From Bradyrhizobium sp. 149 (GTDB lineage Bacteria > Pseudomonadota > Alphaproteobacteria > Rhizobiales > Xanthobacteraceae): 64,000 bases of DNA. The DNA lies in the NCBI RefSeq assembly GCF_023073915.1, contig NZ_JADPKK010000020.1, positions 197,001-261,000 of the forward strand, given 5' to 3'. Of this stretch, positions 61,557-64,000 are shown one piece after another. Each line of letters begins with the position of its first letter. Positions within the stretch are counted from its first letter, which is position 1. The notes below the pieces were generated by a model, which saw only the letters and a list, made by a program, of their open reading frames with translations, had not been told where the DNA came from and did no database searches. A program made the translations under genes and the position numbers.

Positions 61557-63284
61557 GTGGACGGATCAATGCAACAAGCATCTAGTCCTAATGTGACCCG
61601 CTATGTGCTGGACGCGCTTCATGCGGAGGGGATCACCCACATCTTCTTCGTTCCCGGCAAACTGATTGATCCATTCTGGTTCAGGTGCGACCCGTCGAAG
61701 ATCACTCCTATTATTGCCGCCCAGGAAGGAGGAGCCGCGTACATGGCAGACGGCTATGCACGCGCGACCCAGAATTTTGGAGTGGCGATGGGGATTGGTG
61801 GGCCGGGAGTTGGGAATATGACGACCGCTGTCGCATCGGCCTATTCCGATCGATCGCCTGTCCTTATCGTCGCGGGCACGATCCCATTTCGCGCGGAAGG
61901 CAGAGGTGCATTTCAGGATTCAAGCACGACGGGGATTGACGATCTGAAGCTTTTTTCGGCGCTCACTGTTTTTGCGGATGTCATCACGGACAAATCGCTG
62001 CTGGAGCGCTTTATCCGAAAAGCCGTGAAGGCGATGAAAGGCCTCGAAAACCGCCCAGCGCTTCTATCCATTCCGCATGACATGCATGAAGATGAGTGGA
62101 AGGCGAGCTATACGCCGGTAAAGAGGGACGATGTTCCTCGCATATTGGATGTCGAGGCCGTCAAGGCTGTCCCCGGAATCCTTAAGGACGTGACCAGGCT
62201 GGCGATCCTTGCGGGGAATGGTGCTGTCTGGTCACGGGCGAGCGATGAACTCAAGGCGTTTGCCCAACAGTACAGCATCCCCGTTGTAACCACTCTTCGG
62301 GCAAAGGGGGCGATATCCGAAGACGACGAGATCGCGATGGGTGTCTTCGGGGCAGGCGGCAGCCTATGGGCCAACCAAGTGGTGCTGGGCACTGGTGTAG
62401 ATCCACGTGCCGAGGTTCTTCTCGTTCTGGGAGCAACTCTAAACGAAAACAATACTCACGGCTGGGCGCCCATGTTGAAGCCGTCCAAGGCACTGATACG
62501 AGTCGACATAGATCCCAACAACACGTTTGGTGAAGAGTATGACGAGCATTTTGTAACCGGCGATGTGCGGACGTTCTTGCGCTGGCTTCGAGAAAATCGC
62601 GACCAATATCACGCTGAACTAATGTCTACCAAGAGCGAGCGTGAAAATTGGCTAAGTGGAATTCGTCGAACACCCTATTACGACACGGAGGCTGATCGGG
62701 TCAGCAACGAGACTCCAATCAACCCTGCACGGGCCATCGCAGATCTCCGAAAAGCAACTCCTCGGGATGCAGTTACGATTGTTGATTCTGGCGCGCATAC
62801 ATTCTTCACGGGACACAACTGGACCAGCTTCGCGCCCAACGAATTCCTGTTCCAATCCAACACAGGACCGATGGGCTATGGGATCGCGATGGCCATAGGA
62901 GCATGGATGGCTCGGCCCAAGCGGCCACATGTCGCGATCGTAGGAGACGGGAGCTTGCTGATGCACGGCATGGAGATTCAAACGGCCGTGCGTTTCAAGG
63001 TGCCCCTGGTGGTCGTTGTCATCAACAATGGTGCCTTGGGCAGCATTCACCTTCGGGCGCGGAAGGAAGGCCCGGAAATAGCCAGTATCGTGGAAATCTC
63101 CCCTCCAAAAGACTGGGCATCTTTTTGCGTTGCTTTGGGAGGTGATGGGATCGTCGTGGAAGAGTCCGGCGATTTGGAGATCGCCTTCCAAAAAGCCTTC
63201 CGGACAGTAGACAAGCCTTTTCTGGTAGATGTTCGCTGTGACAAGAGCATTCGTACGCCAAACACACAACCAATGCGCCCTTAG
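61557..63284 (+). CDS. ThDP-dependent acetolactate-synthase-like enzyme
   Basis: A 575-residue thiamine diphosphate enzyme of the acetolactate synthase/carboligase family. Catalytic Glu about 57 is in AAQEGGAAYMADGYARA, the central domain has GNGAVWSRASDEL, and the cofactor motif GDGS near 455 continues to VINNG. AGGAGG six bases before the GTG at 61557 decides the start. It may join or decarboxylate 2-keto acids, perhaps products of the divergent aminotransferase. No small regulatory subunit gene is present, so it is unlikely to be biosynthetic AHAS. Confidence 0.83.
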   Translation: MDGSMQQASSPNVTRYVLDALHAEGITHIFFVPGKLIDPFWFRCDPSKITPIIAAQEGGAAYMADGYARATQNFGVAMGIGGPGVGNMTTAVASAYSDRSPVLIVAGTIPFRAEGRGAFQDSSTTGIDDLKLFSALTVFADVITDKSLLERFIRKAVKAMKGLENRPALLSIPHDMHEDEWKASYTPVKRDDVPRILDVEAVKAVPGILKDVTRLAILAGNGAVWSRASDELKAFAQQYSIPVVTTLRAKGAISEDDEIAMGVFGAGGSLWANQVVLGTGVDPRAEVLLVLGATLNENNTHGWAPMLKPSKALIRVDIDPNNTFGEEYDEHFVTGDVRTFLRWLRENRDQYHAELMSTKSERENWLSGIRRTPYYDTEADRVSNETPINPARAIADLRKATPRDAVTIVDSGAHTFFTGHNWTSFAPNEFLFQSNTGPMGYGIAMAIGAWMARPKRPHVAIVGDGSLLMHGMEIQTAVRFKVPLVVVVINNGALGSIHLRARKEGPEIASIVEISPPKDWASFCVALGGDGIVVEESGDLEIAFQKAFRTVDKPFLVDVRCDKSIRTPNTQPMRP

Positions 63285-63339
63285 CGGGGTGACCCTTCAG
63301 GCGCCGGGTCGCTTTGCAGCGATAACAAGAAGATCGCGC

Positions 63340-64000
63340 TCACGGCAACGCCGCCATGGCATCCTGTCGCCTGGTCCTGTTGCTTGAACGTACGCATGCG
63401 GTCGTCACGTCGCATCGATGAAATCGATTAGGAGAAAGGTGCGACACGTCCATGGCCGTCGCTCTATCGGTCATCAGTTGCGCAAGTATCTCGCCTGTTG
63501 CGGGCCCGAGAGTGAATCCTTGATGCCCGTGCCCAAAATGAGTCCACATCCCTTTTAATCCCGCGACGCGACCGATGACCGGGAGCATGTCAGGCATGCA
63601 AGGACGCGTTCCGAACCACGGCGAATTCTCGACCGGCGCGCCTAGCGTGACGAGATGACGGGCGGCTATTTCAGCCCGCTCAAGCTGCCAGGGGGTAGCC
63701 TTTGCGTCAGGTCCGGTCAGTTCGGCGCCTGTCGTGATCCTCAAGCCGCGCGTCATTGGCGCCATCACGTAACCGAAGTCTGCGTCGAGAAGCGGAAGAT
63801 CGAGGGGCTGCCCCGAATAGTGAAGGTGATAGCCGCGCTTGCGAACCATCGGAATGCGGAACCCGAACCGAGTCAAGAACTGGCCGGACCAAGGTCCAAG
63901 CGCCACGATGACGTGTTCAGCCCGCAAAAGTCCGTTCACGGTCGCTACCATCCAACCGGACGAGGGGTCACTGATGAGGGTCTCTGCATCTCCGATCTCA
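63340..64000 (-). CDS. DadA-like FAD-dependent amino acid dehydrogenase (5' part beyond window)
   Basis: The C-terminal 219 or so residues of a D-amino acid dehydrogenase-type flavoprotein. RAEHVIVALGPWSGQFL is the second FAD contact, RKRGYHLHYSG is the substrate-domain strand, and HFGHGHQGFTLGPATGEILAQL is the C-terminal FAD motif. The frame stays open to the window edge, so the gene is cut. It could oxidise an amino acid made by the locus. Convergent with the ThDP gene across 55 bases. Confidence 0.8.
   Translation of the reverse strand, partial: EIGDAETLISDPSSGWMVATVNGLLRAEHVIVALGPWSGQFLTRFGFRIPMVRKRGYHLHYSGQPLDLPLLDADFGYVMAPMTRGLRITTGAELTGPDAKATPWQLERAEIAARHLVTLGAPVENSPWFGTRPCMPDMLPVIGRVAGLKGMWTHFGHGHQGFTLGPATGEILAQLMTDRATAMDVSHLSPNRFHRCDVTTACVRSSNRTRRQDAMAALP

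Overview
The window looks like a GC-rich alphaproteobacterial chromosome, most likely Bradyrhizobium or a close relative. This is inferred from codon use, from small secreted proteins of PsiF type, from three DUF3102-type proteins, and from NodIJ-like and NodPQ-like relatives. No species is claimed. Positions 1-7.6 kb look like ordinary backbone: an alpha/beta hydrolase, a DsbA-like protein, LrgB with a CidA/LrgA partner, two hotdog thioesterases divergent from a TetR regulator with visible palindromic operators, small secreted proteins, an AbrB-family membrane protein and DsbB.

At 7.74 kb an intact tRNA-Leu(CAA) is followed at once by a tandem 11-base repeat and a P4-type tyrosine integrase with a convergent excisionase-like gene. 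This is the classic left end of an integrated island. Just inside lie a (GA)12 tract, a 3'-half tRNA(CAT) relic and about 0.8 kb of gene-poor sequence with a 15-bp inverted repeat. From 10.8 to 23.2 kb come an FAD/NAD(P)-binding protein, an alpha/beta hydrolase, a Tat-exported amidohydrolase, a four-gene HlyD/ABC/FtsX export operon, an SDR, and three divergent copies of a DUF3102-like gene.

The main feature is a candidate biosynthetic region from about 23.5 to 50.1 kb. It holds an Sfp-type phosphopantetheinyl transferase, an amidase, PabC, an SCP2-domain protein and an arylamine N-acetyltransferase-like protein, divergent from a fused PabA-PabB. A NodIJ-like ABC exporter and two sulfotransferases follow. 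A long operon then runs in one direction: PhyH dioxygenase, ketoreductase, AMP ligase, ACP, GcvT-like protein, acyltransferase, Cys-less short ketosynthase, thioesterase, second ACP and full ketosynthase. A cytochrome c, a PQQ dehydrogenase and CysD/CysNC close the region. Read together, the genes could make 4-aminobenzoate, build an ACP-bound chain related to aryl-polyene type II systems, sulfate it with locally made PAPS, and export it. This is inference from gene content. Two related palindromes, one in the pab divergent promoter and one before the ketoreductase, may mark a shared regulator.

From 50.3 to 52.9 kb there is debris: an MFS fragment, a 5'-truncated and frameshifted serine recombinase, and an orphan LuxR-type HTH. 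From 52.9 kb to the end is a second candidate small-molecule locus: a DHA2 exporter, a 2-hydroxyacid-dehydrogenase-like protein lacking its usual catalytic residues, a PaaK-like ligase, a putative HxD...H oxygenase, an arginine-deiminase/DDAH-superfamily enzyme, a desaturase, a fold-type I aminotransferase, a divergent ThDP enzyme, and a DadA-like oxidoreductase cut by the window end. This set suggests an unusual amino-acid-like metabolite.
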